Shown: piece by piece, positions 50,584 to 59,688 of the stretch
Layout of the letters: every line of letters starts with the position of its first letter
How positions within the stretch are numbered: the stretch's first letter is position 1
Assembly (NCBI GenBank): GCA_031413815.1
Contig: JANOFU010000083.1
Coordinates: 1-64,000 of the forward strand
From: JAGVSR01 sp031413815
GTDB taxonomy: Bacteria; Pseudomonadota; Alphaproteobacteria; Rhizobiales; Hyphomicrobiaceae
Direction of reading: 5' to 3'
Length of the DNA stretch: 64,000 bases
Notes under the pieces: generated by a model
The model's database searches: none
Told to the model about the DNA's origin: nothing
Seen by the model: the letters and a program-made list of their open reading frames with translations, nothing else
Made by a program: the position numbers and the translations under genes

Positions 50584-53500
50584 ATGCGCTTCCTCACGTG
50601 CCTTGCCCTCGGACTCGGCTGCCTGATTGCAACGCCAACATTCGCCGGTGATGCCAAACCCTTCGCCCATCAAGGTGTGGCCAAGGACGCCGAGCGCTAC
50701 CAGGCCTATGTGCTGCAGAACTGGAAGCCGGGCGGCAAGCCCGCTGCCGACCTAAGACTGGTCGCTGAGAAGCAATTGGCCGCTGACCCCCGCGCGGCGT
50801 CGCGCAGCTTTGCCACCGCTGTCGCCGCCGATCCCAAGAACGCTGACAGCTGGATGGGTCTTGCCAAGGCGCTGCTCGCCATCAAGCCGGACGAAGACAA
50901 GGGCGCTGAGCGTTACGATCTTCCAGTGAACGCTTCGGGTGCGGCTTACCGTGCTTATGAACTCGCAACGGCCAATCCGCAGAAAGCCAAAGCGCTGGCC
51001 GTGCTGGGTGACGCGATGCAGCGCCGAGCCTACTGGCGGCCAGCCATCGAAGCCCTGCGGGCAAGCTTAGTGCTCGCTGACGATACCGGCGTGCGTGAAA
51101 GTTTCGAAAAGCTGCGCGCCGCGCACGGCTTTCGCATGACCGACTACAAGACGGAAACTGAAGCCGCCACGCCGCGCGTGTGCGTGCAGTTCTCCGAAAA
51201 CCTGACGCGGGCACAAACCGATTTTTCCAAGTTCGTCTCCGTCGATGGCAAAGATCCCCAGTCGGTGACTGTGGAAGGCTCGCAGCTATGCGTCGAAGGC
51301 TTGGTGCATGGTGCGCGCTACGAAGTGCAGATCCGCGAAGGCCTTGCCTCAGACGTGGGTGAAACGCTGCCCAAGAAAATCGGCCTTGCCATCTATGTTC
51401 CCGATCGCAAAGCCACCGTTCGGTTTACCGGCAAGAGCTATGTGCTGCCAAGCCGCGGCCAGCAGGGTCTGCCGGTTGTGACGATAAATACCAACCGCGT
51501 AGCACTGGAAGTGTTCCGCGTCGGTGATCGCGGCCTTGCCACAGCCATCGCCAACGGCGATCTCGACCGCCAGCTCTACAACTATGACATCGACACCCTG
51601 CGCGAGCGGACAGGCACCAAGGTCTACGACGGCGAAATGGATGTCGCCTCGAAACTGAATGAAGAGGTCACGACAGCCTTTCCGATCGGTGAAACGGTCG
51701 GCGACTTGAAACCTGGCGCTTACGCCATGATCGCGCGGCCTGCCGACAAGGGCGATAGCGACGGCGGCTCGCTGTCGACGCAGTGGTTCATCGTCTCCGA
51801 TCTCGGGCTGACCGCCTTCTCCGGCACTGACGGCGTTCACGCCTTCGTGCGCTCACTCGCTGACACCAGAGCGATCAGCAACGCCAACGTCAAACTGGTC
51901 GCTCGCAACAACGAAGTGCTCGCATCTGCCAAGACCGATGCCAACGGATATGCCCGTTTTGAATCCGGACTGGCACGCGGCGAAGGCGGCTTGCAGCCGG
52001 CCATACTCGTCGCCGAGAACGGCGATGGCGAATACGCTTTCCTCGATCTGACATCGAACGCATTTGACTTGTCGGACCGCGGCGTGAAGGGCCGCGATGC
52101 ACCTGGCCCGTTGGATGGCTTCGTCTACACCGAACGCGGCGTTTACCGGCCGGGAGAAGAGGTGAACTTTACAGCCCTTGTGCGCGACTCCGCTGGCATC
52201 GCCGCGACCATGCCGGTCACTCTTATTGTGACGCGTCCCGATGGCGTCGAGCATGGCCGCTATCCGCTGGCCGACGAAGGTCTTGGTGGCCGCACGCTGC
52301 GCATGGTTCTGAGCGGTGGCACGATGACCGGCACGTGGCGCGCGAAGCTGCACGCCGATCCGAAAGACGATCCGGTGACTCAAGTCTCGTTCCTGGTCGA
52401 AGACTATGTGCCTGAGCGGTTGGATCTCGCGCTTGAACCCGGCTCGGGTGCCATTCAGCCAGATCAACCTAAGTCCGTGAAGCTGACAGGGCGTTATCTC
52501 TACGGCCCCCCGGCCGCTGGCCTCAACGTCGAAGCGGAAGTTGTTGTGAAGGCTTCGGCCAAGGATCTCGAAGCCTATCCGGGCTACCAGTTCGGCGGCG
52601 CGGACGAGACGTTCACGACTGTTCGCCAGCCGGTCGAGAACCTTCCCAAGACGGGCGATGATGGCAAGGTCGATGTCGCCATCTTGCTGCCGGCCGTTGA
52701 GAAGACCGCGCGCCCCCTTGAAGCCGACGTCATCGTGCGTCTGCGCGAGGTCAGCGGCCGCACCATTGAACGATCCGTCACAGTGCCTGTTGATCTGCAG
52801 CAGCCGCGCATTGGTGTGAAGCCGCTGTTTGCTGCCACGGGTATTGCTGAAGGCGAGAAGCCGCAGTTCGAAGTCATCCTGCTCGATGCATCCGGCAAGC
52901 AGACGGCCGCCACGGGCCTCGTGTGGGAACTCGTCCGCCTTGATACGTCATGGCAGTGGTACAGCCGCGACGGATCTTGGGCTTACGAGCCGCAAACGAT
53001 CCGCCGCAAGGTCGCGAACGGCACGCTCGATGCGCTGGCCGGTCAGGCTGCGAAAATCGCCGCTGATGTAGACTATGGCCGCTATCAAATTGAGGTGCGC
53101 TCAGTTGAGGCCGGTGGTCCTCAAACGAGCGTCGCCTTCAATTCGGGCTGGTACACCAATAACGAAACGGCTGAGAGCCCCGAAATGCTCGACGTCGCGC
53201 TGGATAAGGCGAGCTATCAGCCGGGCGACACCGCGAAACTCCGCATCGCCTCCAAGCACGGTGGCAAAGCGCTGGTTGCGGTTCTGGGCAATGGCCTCAT
53301 CACCACGCAGGAAGTCGAAATTGCCAAGGGCGGTGGCGACGTCCTGTTGAAGGTTGGCAGCGACTGGGGTCCGGGCGCTTACGCCACGGCTCTCCTCTAT
53401 CGCCCCATGGACGAGACCGCCAAGCGCATGCCAAGCCGCGCCATTGGCATCAAGTGGATAGGTATCGATCAGGTGGCCCGCACGTTGAAGGTGGACCTGC

Positions 53501-55923
53501 CGCTCGAGGCCAAGATCAAGTCGGGTGCAGGGCTCACGGTTCCGGTGAAGGTTGCCGGACTTGCCGCGGGCGAAGACGCCCGTGTCACGGTGGCCGCCGT
53601 CGATCTCGGCATACTCAACTTGACCCGCTTTGCGGTTCCTGCCCCCGAGCAGCACTTCTACGCGCAGCGCAAGCTGTCGCTTGAGATCCGCGACTTTTAT
53701 GGCCGCTTGATCGATGGCATGCGGGCGGAGCGCGGCAAGATGCGTTCGGGTGGCGATGGCATGGAAACCGAAGGCACACAGGGCAGCCCGCCCGTTGAAG
53801 ATACGGTCGCGCTGTTCTCGGGTCTCGTCAAAGTTGGTGCCGATGGAACGGCGAAAGTCGAATTTGCACTGCCGGACTTTAACGGCACCGTCCGCGTCAT
53901 GGCGGTCGCCTGGTCGAAGGACAAGATCGGCCACGGCACGGCGGACGTGATCGTTCGCGATGCGGTTGCTTTGACAGCCTCAGCGCCGCGCTTTCTGACG
54001 CTCGGCGATGAAGCCCGCTTGGATCTGTCGCTGCACAACGTCGATGGCCCGGCAGGCGCTTACAGAGTGTCAGTCTCGCAACTGCCGCTCGATGCCTCGA
54101 ATGGCCAAGTGGTCAGCATCATGGACCGCCCGCTGCCCTTGAAACCTGGCGAGCGCAGTTCCGAGCGTGTCGCGCTGAAGCCCTCAGATGTTGGCTTGCA
54201 CACCTACGATGTCAGCGTCACCGGCCCCGATGGCATCAACGTCAAACGCCGCCTGACCTTCGACGTCAAACCGCCAGCAGGCGATATCAGGCGCACGACC
54301 GTCAGTTCGCTTAACCCGAAGGGTGGCAAGATCACGCTCGGCAAAGACTTGCTGGCTGGGCTGATTAACAGCCGCACGAAGGTCAACGTCAGCGTTGGTC
54401 CTGCGGCCATTCTCGACGTACCGGGCTTGCTGACCTCGCTTGATCGCTATCCGTACGGGTGCGCTGAGCAGACGGTGTCGCGCGCCATGCCGCTTGTCTA
54501 TGCCAACGCAGTCGCCGCTCAAATTGGCATTGCGCCGGACAAAGAAATCAAAGAGCGCGTGCAGAAGGCCATCGACCGCGTATTCGAGATGCAGGACAGC
54601 TCAGGCGCGTTCGGCATCTGGGGTCCTGCCGACACCGACCTGTGGCTGACGGCCTACGTCACGGACTTCCTGACGCGCGCGAAAGAAGCCGGATACACCG
54701 TTCGCCAGCTGCCCTTCACTCTGGCGCTCGACCGGTTGCAGAACTTTGTCGCCAATGCGCAAGAGACGGAGAAAGCGGGCGAGTCGAAGGCGTATGCCCT
54801 CTACGTTCTGGCCCGCAATTCGCGCGCGCCGGTTGGCGAGTTGCGCTACTTCGCCGACGAGCAGCTCGACAAGTTCCCGACACCTCTTGCCAAAGCGCAG
54901 TTGGGCGCTGCGCTGTCCATGCTCGGCGACAAGCCGCGCGCGGAACTCGTGTTCCAGGCGGCTCTGACAGCCATGGATGAGGAGAACAAAGTCTCGCTGC
55001 AACGGGCCGACTATGGTTCGCCGCTGCGTGATGGCGCTGCTCTCGTGACGCTCGCTTCGGAAACCGGACTGTTCAAGTCTGAAGCGCCGAAGTTGGTGAA
55101 TGTTGTTGCCAAGGCCTACCGTGCTCGCAGCTACACCTCGACCCAGGAACAATCCTGGATGTTGCTCGCCGCTCACGCGCTGGGTGACGATGTGAAGAAC
55201 ACGTCGCTCGCCATTGATGGCGCACCCGTGGTGGGCTCTGTGGTTCGCTCCTTGTCGGCCGACGACGTCGCAAAGGGTGTTGTCATCACCAACAATGGCG
55301 AGGCTGCGACGGATGCGGTTGTTTCGGTCATCGGCGCGTCGCTGCTGCCGGAGCCGGCCGTCGCGAAGGGCTTCAAGATCGAACGCAGCTACTACAAGCT
55401 TGATGGCACGCCAGTTTCTTTGGCGAGTGTCACGGGTGGCACGGGTGAGATCGCGCAGAACGAGCGCCTCGTCGCGGTTGTGAAGCTCGACAGCACCGAA
55501 GCCTATGGCCGCGTGTTGCTGGTCGATCGCCTGCCGTCGGGTCTCGAAATCGAGAACCCGCGACTGGTCGATAGCGGCGATATCGCGACGCTGGATTGGC
55601 TAAAGTCTACGCTCAAGCCCGAGCATACCGAGTTCCGCGATGACCGGTTCGTGGCGGCGTTTAATCTTGCCGCGAACAGCAACGGGGCCGCTGCGTCGCC
55701 GGACGCCGAAGGCGGGGAAGAGAACGGTGCAGCAGTTGAAAGCACGCCAGCACCCGCTGCCAAGCCCGAGGCTGGATTTGAGGCAACGGCCACTGTCGCC
55801 TATGTCGTCCGCGCGGTGACACCCGGAACCTACTTGCACCCGGCCGCAACGGTTGAAGACATGTACCGCCCTGAACGTTACGCCCGCACGCCATCGGGCA
55901 CTCTCACGGTGACGGCGAAGTAA
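50584..55923 (+). CDS. Alpha-2-macroglobulin family protein with thioester motif
   Basis: 1779 residues. Signal peptide MRFLTCLALGLGCLIATPTFA; no clear lipobox. After an N-terminal helical repeat part (about 40-190, TPR-like spacing DPKNADSWMGLAKALLA), a series of macroglobulin domains follows. The thioester motif GCAEQT is at about residue 1293-1296 (Cys 1293, Gln 1296), within RYPYGCAEQTVSRAMP, so covalent trapping of proteases should be possible. A complement-like helical domain with LQRADYGSPLRDGAALVTLA is next. The partner pbpC is directly downstream, the usual pairing of bacterial A2M. Probably guards the periplasm against foreign proteases and repairs breaches. Confidence 0.93.
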   Translation: MRFLTCLALGLGCLIATPTFAGDAKPFAHQGVAKDAERYQAYVLQNWKPGGKPAADLRLVAEKQLAADPRAASRSFATAVAADPKNADSWMGLAKALLAIKPDEDKGAERYDLPVNASGAAYRAYELATANPQKAKALAVLGDAMQRRAYWRPAIEALRASLVLADDTGVRESFEKLRAAHGFRMTDYKTETEAATPRVCVQFSENLTRAQTDFSKFVSVDGKDPQSVTVEGSQLCVEGLVHGARYEVQIREGLASDVGETLPKKIGLAIYVPDRKATVRFTGKSYVLPSRGQQGLPVVTINTNRVALEVFRVGDRGLATAIANGDLDRQLYNYDIDTLRERTGTKVYDGEMDVASKLNEEVTTAFPIGETVGDLKPGAYAMIARPADKGDSDGGSLSTQWFIVSDLGLTAFSGTDGVHAFVRSLADTRAISNANVKLVARNNEVLASAKTDANGYARFESGLARGEGGLQPAILVAENGDGEYAFLDLTSNAFDLSDRGVKGRDAPGPLDGFVYTERGVYRPGEEVNFTALVRDSAGIAATMPVTLIVTRPDGVEHGRYPLADEGLGGRTLRMVLSGGTMTGTWRAKLHADPKDDPVTQVSFLVEDYVPERLDLALEPGSGAIQPDQPKSVKLTGRYLYGPPAAGLNVEAEVVVKASAKDLEAYPGYQFGGADETFTTVRQPVENLPKTGDDGKVDVAILLPAVEKTARPLEADVIVRLREVSGRTIERSVTVPVDLQQPRIGVKPLFAATGIAEGEKPQFEVILLDASGKQTAATGLVWELVRLDTSWQWYSRDGSWAYEPQTIRRKVANGTLDALAGQAAKIAADVDYGRYQIEVRSVEAGGPQTSVAFNSGWYTNNETAESPEMLDVALDKASYQPGDTAKLRIASKHGGKALVAVLGNGLITTQEVEIAKGGGDVLLKVGSDWGPGAYATALLYRPMDETAKRMPSRAIGIKWIGIDQVARTLKVDLPLEAKIKSGAGLTVPVKVAGLAAGEDARVTVAAVDLGILNLTRFAVPAPEQHFYAQRKLSLEIRDFYGRLIDGMRAERGKMRSGGDGMETEGTQGSPPVEDTVALFSGLVKVGADGTAKVEFALPDFNGTVRVMAVAWSKDKIGHGTADVIVRDAVALTASAPRFLTLGDEARLDLSLHNVDGPAGAYRVSVSQLPLDASNGQVVSIMDRPLPLKPGERSSERVALKPSDVGLHTYDVSVTGPDGINVKRRLTFDVKPPAGDIRRTTVSSLNPKGGKITLGKDLLAGLINSRTKVNVSVGPAAILDVPGLLTSLDRYPYGCAEQTVSRAMPLVYANAVAAQIGIAPDKEIKERVQKAIDRVFEMQDSSGAFGIWGPADTDLWLTAYVTDFLTRAKEAGYTVRQLPFTLALDRLQNFVANAQETEKAGESKAYALYVLARNSRAPVGELRYFADEQLDKFPTPLAKAQLGAALSMLGDKPRAELVFQAALTAMDEENKVSLQRADYGSPLRDGAALVTLASETGLFKSEAPKLVNVVAKAYRARSYTSTQEQSWMLLAAHALGDDVKNTSLAIDGAPVVGSVVRSLSADDVAKGVVITNNGEAATDAVVSVIGASLLPEPAVAKGFKIERSYYKLDGTPVSLASVTGGTGEIAQNERLVAVVKLDSTEAYGRVLLVDRLPSGLEIENPRLVDSGDIATLDWLKSTLKPEHTEFRDDRFVAAFNLAANSNGAAASPDAEGGEENGAAVESTPAPAAKPEAGFEATATVAYVVRAVTPGTYLHPAATVEDMYRPERYARTPSGTLTVTAK

Positions 55924-55935
55924 ACAGAGACGATC

Positions 55936-55968
55936 GGTGTCTGACACCAGTAAGAGGTGTCTGGCACC
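55936..55968. repeat. Double GGTGTCTGACACC palindrome
   Basis: GGTGTCTGACACC (55936-55948) and GGTGTCTGGCACC (55956-55968) with a 7-base spacer; preceded by GATC as at 56031. Sits in the gap between A2M and pbpC. Confidence 0.75.
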
Positions 55969-56001
55969 ATGCAACAGAGACCACGGACCACGAACAATCT
56001 C

Positions 56002-58173
56002 ATGACCATCTATGCCGCAAAAGAGCGATCGGTGTCAGACACCACTGAGAGGTGTCTGACACGATGGAGCACGCGGGTTAAGCGCGTCACCGTTGGGTTC
56101 GCGATCCTCGCAGTTGTGTTGACCGGCGCTACCTTCGCGGCTCTTCAAATCGCCAAACACCGCATGGGCCCACCGCCCATAGCTGCTGCCGACGCCCTAT
56201 CGACGACCGTGCTTGATCGCAACGGGCAGTTGCTGCGAGCGTTCACGACGCCGGATGGGCGCTGGCGTTTGCCGCTGGAGCCCAAGGACGTTGATCCGCG
56301 ATACCTCTCCATGCTCAAGGCTTACGAAGACAAGCGTTTTGAGCGCCACAATGGCATCGATCCGCTGGCGTTCGTCCGTGCGGGCTATCTGCTGGTGCGC
56401 CATGGGCGGCTGTTGTCAGGTGGTTCGACACTGACCATGCAGGTCGCCCGCCTGTTGGAGGGCAAGCACGAAAAAACGGGTGCGGGAAAGCTGCGCCAGA
56501 TCGTGCGCGCGTTGCAGCTTGAGGATCAGCTGTCGAAACAGGAGATCCTGCGGCTCTATCTGCGCATGGCCCCGTTCGGCGGTAACATTGAAGGGACGCG
56601 CGCGGCCTCGCTCGCCTATTTCGGCAAGGAGCCTAAGCGCCTATCGGTCGGCGAAGCAGCGCTGCTCGTCGCCCTTCCGCAGTCGCCTGAAAAGCGCCGC
56701 CCCGATCGTCACGCAAAGGCCGCCAAGAGGGCGCGTGATTACGTGCTCGACCGCGCGCACGAGGCCGGCGTGATTTCTCAAGCCGAACGCGATCGCGCAA
56801 AAGACGAGCGCATTCCTATATCGCGCCGGGATTTCCCGAAGTTCGCCCCGCACTTGTCGGAAAACGAAGTCGCGTTGCAGCCAACAAAAGCTATTCACCG
56901 GCTGACGCTGGACCGCTCTATCCAAAGTGCTCTCGAAAGCTTGGCTGCCGAGCAAACCAAACTGATTGGCGAGAAGCTCTCGTCAGCCATCATGGCCGTC
57001 GACAACTCGACCGGCGAAGTCGTCGCGTACGTCGGCTCCGCTGACTATCTCGATCAGTCCCGTTCGGGTGCGATCGATATGGTGCAAGCGGTTCGCTCGC
57101 CTGGCTCCACGCTGAAGCCGCTCGTCTACGGCCTCGCATTTGAAGCTGGCCTTGCCCATCCCGAAACGCTGATCGAAGACCGGCCAACGCGCTTTGGCAC
57201 TTACCGCCCGGAAAACTTCGATGAGGAATTCCACGGCACCGTGACGATGCGTCAGGCTTTGGGGTTGTCGCTCAATGTGCCTGCCGTGAAGGTTTTGGCG
57301 TCCGTCGGCCCTGGTAAACTGGCCAGCCGCATGCAGCGCGCAGGCATCTCGACCATGCTGCCTCCTGACACTGCTCCGTCGCTCGCTATGGCACTCGGAG
57401 GCGTGGGTATGCGACTGCAGGATCTGACTCGAATCTACGTTGGCTTGGCGCGCGGGGGCGAGACGATCCCGCTGCGCTGGACCAGCGAAATTTTACCGCC
57501 TAAGCCGACCTATGGCGCTCGCGAAGCCGCCAAACGGCGGCTTTTGACACCCTTAGCCGCCTGGTATGTGACCGATATTCTGAAGGGCGCGCCGGCCCCG
57601 TTGCACGCCAAGGCCGGACGCCTCGCCTACAAGACCGGCACGTCATACGGCTATCGCGATGCCTGGGCGGTGGGCTACGACGGCCGCCACACGATTGCGG
57701 TTTGGGTTGGCCGGCCCGACGCCGCACCGACACCGGGATTGATGGGACGCATCGCGGCAGCACCAATTCTGTTTGATGCCTTCGTCCGCGTTGCTGAAAA
57801 GCGTACGCCCTTCAAGGCGCAACCGCCGGGCGCGCTCAAGATCGCGGGCGTAGACCTGCCGCCGCCGTTGAAGCGCTTTGACAATGGTCCGAACGAAGCC
57901 TCTGCCCGCGGACCATTCCTCGACAAACCGGTGCTGATTGCCTTTCCGCCAGATCGCGCAGAACTCGATGTCGAAGATCGTGCCGATGAGCCGCTGGTGT
58001 TGAAGGCCGAGGGCGGTGCGTTGCCGCTGACCTGGCTTGCCGATGGCGCCCCTGTGACGGCAGACGCCAACAGCCGCGCAGTGTCGTGGACGCCCCCCGG
58101 CCGCGGGTTCGTCAAGTTGCAGGTGATTGACGCATCCGGCCGCGTCGATCGCGTCACCGTGCGCCTCAAGTAG
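56002..58173 (+). CDS. pbpC: Penicillin-binding protein 1C (PbpC)
   Basis: About 724 residues from ATG 56002; the frame reaches back to 55957. Membrane anchor TVGFAILAVVLTGATFAALQIA. Glycosyltransferase domain: EDKRFERHNGIDPLAFVRA, GGSTLTMQVARLLE, RLYLRMAPFGGNIEGTRAASLAYF. Transpeptidase: SPGSTLKP (SxxK), SLN in GLSLNVPAVK, KTGTS in RLAYKTGTSYG. C-terminal BiPBP domain about residues 630-724. The dispersed palindrome at 56031-56062 is inside the likely start region and would be translated as SVSDTTERCLTRWS, unless translation begins later. Pairs with A2M. Confidence 0.9.
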   Translation: MTIYAAKERSVSDTTERCLTRWSTRVKRVTVGFAILAVVLTGATFAALQIAKHRMGPPPIAAADALSTTVLDRNGQLLRAFTTPDGRWRLPLEPKDVDPRYLSMLKAYEDKRFERHNGIDPLAFVRAGYLLVRHGRLLSGGSTLTMQVARLLEGKHEKTGAGKLRQIVRALQLEDQLSKQEILRLYLRMAPFGGNIEGTRAASLAYFGKEPKRLSVGEAALLVALPQSPEKRRPDRHAKAAKRARDYVLDRAHEAGVISQAERDRAKDERIPISRRDFPKFAPHLSENEVALQPTKAIHRLTLDRSIQSALESLAAEQTKLIGEKLSSAIMAVDNSTGEVVAYVGSADYLDQSRSGAIDMVQAVRSPGSTLKPLVYGLAFEAGLAHPETLIEDRPTRFGTYRPENFDEEFHGTVTMRQALGLSLNVPAVKVLASVGPGKLASRMQRAGISTMLPPDTAPSLAMALGGVGMRLQDLTRIYVGLARGGETIPLRWTSEILPPKPTYGAREAAKRRLLTPLAAWYVTDILKGAPAPLHAKAGRLAYKTGTSYGYRDAWAVGYDGRHTIAVWVGRPDAAPTPGLMGRIAAAPILFDAFVRVAEKRTPFKAQPPGALKIAGVDLPPPLKRFDNGPNEASARGPFLDKPVLIAFPPDRAELDVEDRADEPLVLKAEGGALPLTWLADGAPVTADANSRAVSWTPPGRGFVKLQVIDASGRVDRVTVRLK
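56031..56062. repeat. Double GGTGTCNGACACC palindrome inside pbpC start region
   Basis: GGTGTCAGACACC (56031-56043) and GGTGTCTGACAC (56051-56062), 7-base spacer, preceded by GATC. Same family as 55936. Confidence 0.75.
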
Positions 58174-58313
58174 AGTTTCAAACCCGTTCGGTCTGGCCGT
58201 CGTCATACTCTCTTATTGGCGACGATTGCCAGCCCGCCTCCCGTAGACACGCAAGGCAGGGAGCCCTTGCAGGTGTGTCCACGGGAATAACTGGTCGTAC
58301 GCTGACCAAAGAC

Positions 58314-58598
58314 TTACTGGCCGACGCCAGGAGCATCCTTCATGGCCTTTTCCGAGAGGCTGCCTGAGTCAGGCTTCACAGTCGGGTTCGCCGTCGTGCC
58401 GCCGCCGGAAACGCCAGGAGCATCCTTCATGGCCTTTTCAGACAGGCTGCCCGAGTCGGGCTTTACTGTTGGGTTTGCCGTGGTGCCGGCACCGGTCACG
58501 CCGGGCAGGTCCTTCATGGCCTTTTCCGAGAGGTCATCGGCTTGAGCAAACGACGTTGACGTTGCGAGCAGCAGGGCTGCGAGGATGAGCTTGTTCAT
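58314..58598 (-). CDS. Secreted tandem-repeat protein, 94 aa
   Basis: Signal peptide MNKLILAALLLATSTSFAQA. The mature part is two complete copies and a partial third copy of a 29-residue unit beginning LSEKAMKD, with PGV, then GGGTTANPTVKPDSGS. The copies differ at few positions (L/A, T/S, A/G), and the 87-base DNA repeats are nearly identical. Likely a small secreted or periplasmic protein. Family not recognised. It is divergent from a TetR gene, with two palindromes in the gap. Confidence 0.85.
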   Translation of the reverse strand: MNKLILAALLLATSTSFAQADDLSEKAMKDLPGVTGAGTTANPTVKPDSGSLSEKAMKDAPGVSGGGTTANPTVKPDSGSLSEKAMKDAPGVGQ

Positions 58599-58706
58599 TG
58601 GGCGTCTCCATGACTTTGGTTTGATTGGCTTTTCCGGACTGTGGTGAGGGTCACCGACTTCCGTAAGAACATTAGTAGACGATCAGATCCATTATGTAAA
58701 TATAAA

Positions 58707-58720
58707 ACGAAACGGTTCGT
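58707..58720. promoter_or_regulatory. Palindrome ACGAA-ACGG-TTCGT, candidate TetR operator
   Basis: Five-base arms around the same ACGG core as the 58870 palindrome. About 110 bases from the repeat-protein start. Confidence 0.5.
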
Positions 58721-58869
58721 ATTCACAAAATTGTGATTGCGTCAGCCGAGACGACCCTGTGCATTATATGTCAATAAAAACAGATATATGGATTGTTTTC
58801 TGAATTTTCTATGTGCTCTGAAGCCGTGACCTGCGGCTGTTTTACGTGTTCGGAACTCCTATATTGCAG

Positions 58870-58885
58870 TACGATACGGATCGTA
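58870..58885. promoter_or_regulatory. Palindrome TACGAT-ACGG-ATCGTA, candidate TetR operator
   Basis: Six-base perfect arms with ACGG core, immediately ahead of the TetR gene. Size and position are those of a TetR self-regulation operator. Shares its ACGG centre and CGA/TCG flanks with the palindrome at 58707. Confidence 0.6.
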
Positions 58886-58910
58886 TTACTGTAATGTGAC
58901 GCCACCTCTA

Positions 58911-59552
58911 ATGGGAATCAAATCCGTGAGCAGCACTGACCCGTGCCGTCCAGATCGCCAGAAGCGGCCACCAGGCCGGCCGCGTAGTGAAGAAACGCGT
59001 CAATCGATCTTGGACGCGGCTGTCCGGTTGATCGGCACCAACGAGTATCGCGATGTCTCAGTCGATGGGATTGCGGCCGCGGCCAAGGTGGGCAAACAGT
59101 CCATCTACCGGTGGTGGGCCTCGAAGGCTGAACTCGTGCTGGAGGCGTTTACTGAACACTCCCTAAGCCGCATGCCGCCACTGGTCGCCTCAGCCGATGC
59201 CTTTGCTGATCTCGAAGCAGACCTCGGAAGGTTCTATGCCTTCATGAACAATGAACTCGTCGCTAAAGGCGTGCGCAGTCTGATTGCCGAGGCCCAGCTC
59301 GACGCAGAGTTCCGCACACGCCTCTATGAAGGCGTCCACCGTGTCCGCTGCGAAGCGCTGCGGCGCATTTTTCGGCATGGTTATGCCCTGGGCCAGTTCC
59401 GCAAGGATCTTGATGAAGATGCGCTGGCGCATCTCATTCATGGAACATTCTGGTACCGGTTTCTTTCTGGCACTAAGTTCCCCTATGATGCGGCCTACGC
59501 CCGCAACGTTGTTGCGATGCTGCGGCCGGGCTTAGAAGTGGCAGCGGATTGA
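58911..59552 (+). CDS. TetR/AcrR family transcriptional regulator
   Basis: About 213 residues from ATG 58911 (GTG at 58896 or 58926 also possible). HTH: RPRSEETRQSILDAAVRLIGTNEYRDVSVDGIAAAAKVGKQSIYRWWASKAELVLEAF. The C-terminal ligand-binding region (MNNELVAKGVRSLIAEAQLDAEFRTRLYEG) matches the TetR_C-type domain often annotated in AcrR-like regulators. Likely binds the two ACGG-centred palindromes upstream and regulates itself and possibly the divergent tandem-repeat gene. Confidence 0.9.
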   Translation: MGIKSVSSTDPCRPDRQKRPPGRPRSEETRQSILDAAVRLIGTNEYRDVSVDGIAAAAKVGKQSIYRWWASKAELVLEAFTEHSLSRMPPLVASADAFADLEADLGRFYAFMNNELVAKGVRSLIAEAQLDAEFRTRLYEGVHRVRCEALRRIFRHGYALGQFRKDLDEDALAHLIHGTFWYRFLSGTKFPYDAAYARNVVAMLRPGLEVAAD

Positions 59553-59688
59553 CGCGCCATTTGACGCGTAGTGGGTTCGCAGCCCTCGTCGCTTGGCCAC
59601 TCCCATTCTCCGCTCGAGTTGTGTTTCTATCGCCGCTGGAGTGTCGTAAGACGCGGGTCAACAGCCTGTGAACGGAGTCCCGCAACAC

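Noticed and set aside
58599..58895. Horizontal transfer of the TetR region because of lower GC
   Set aside because: Only the gap is AT-rich, as expected for a promoter region; the genes on both sides have normal composition.
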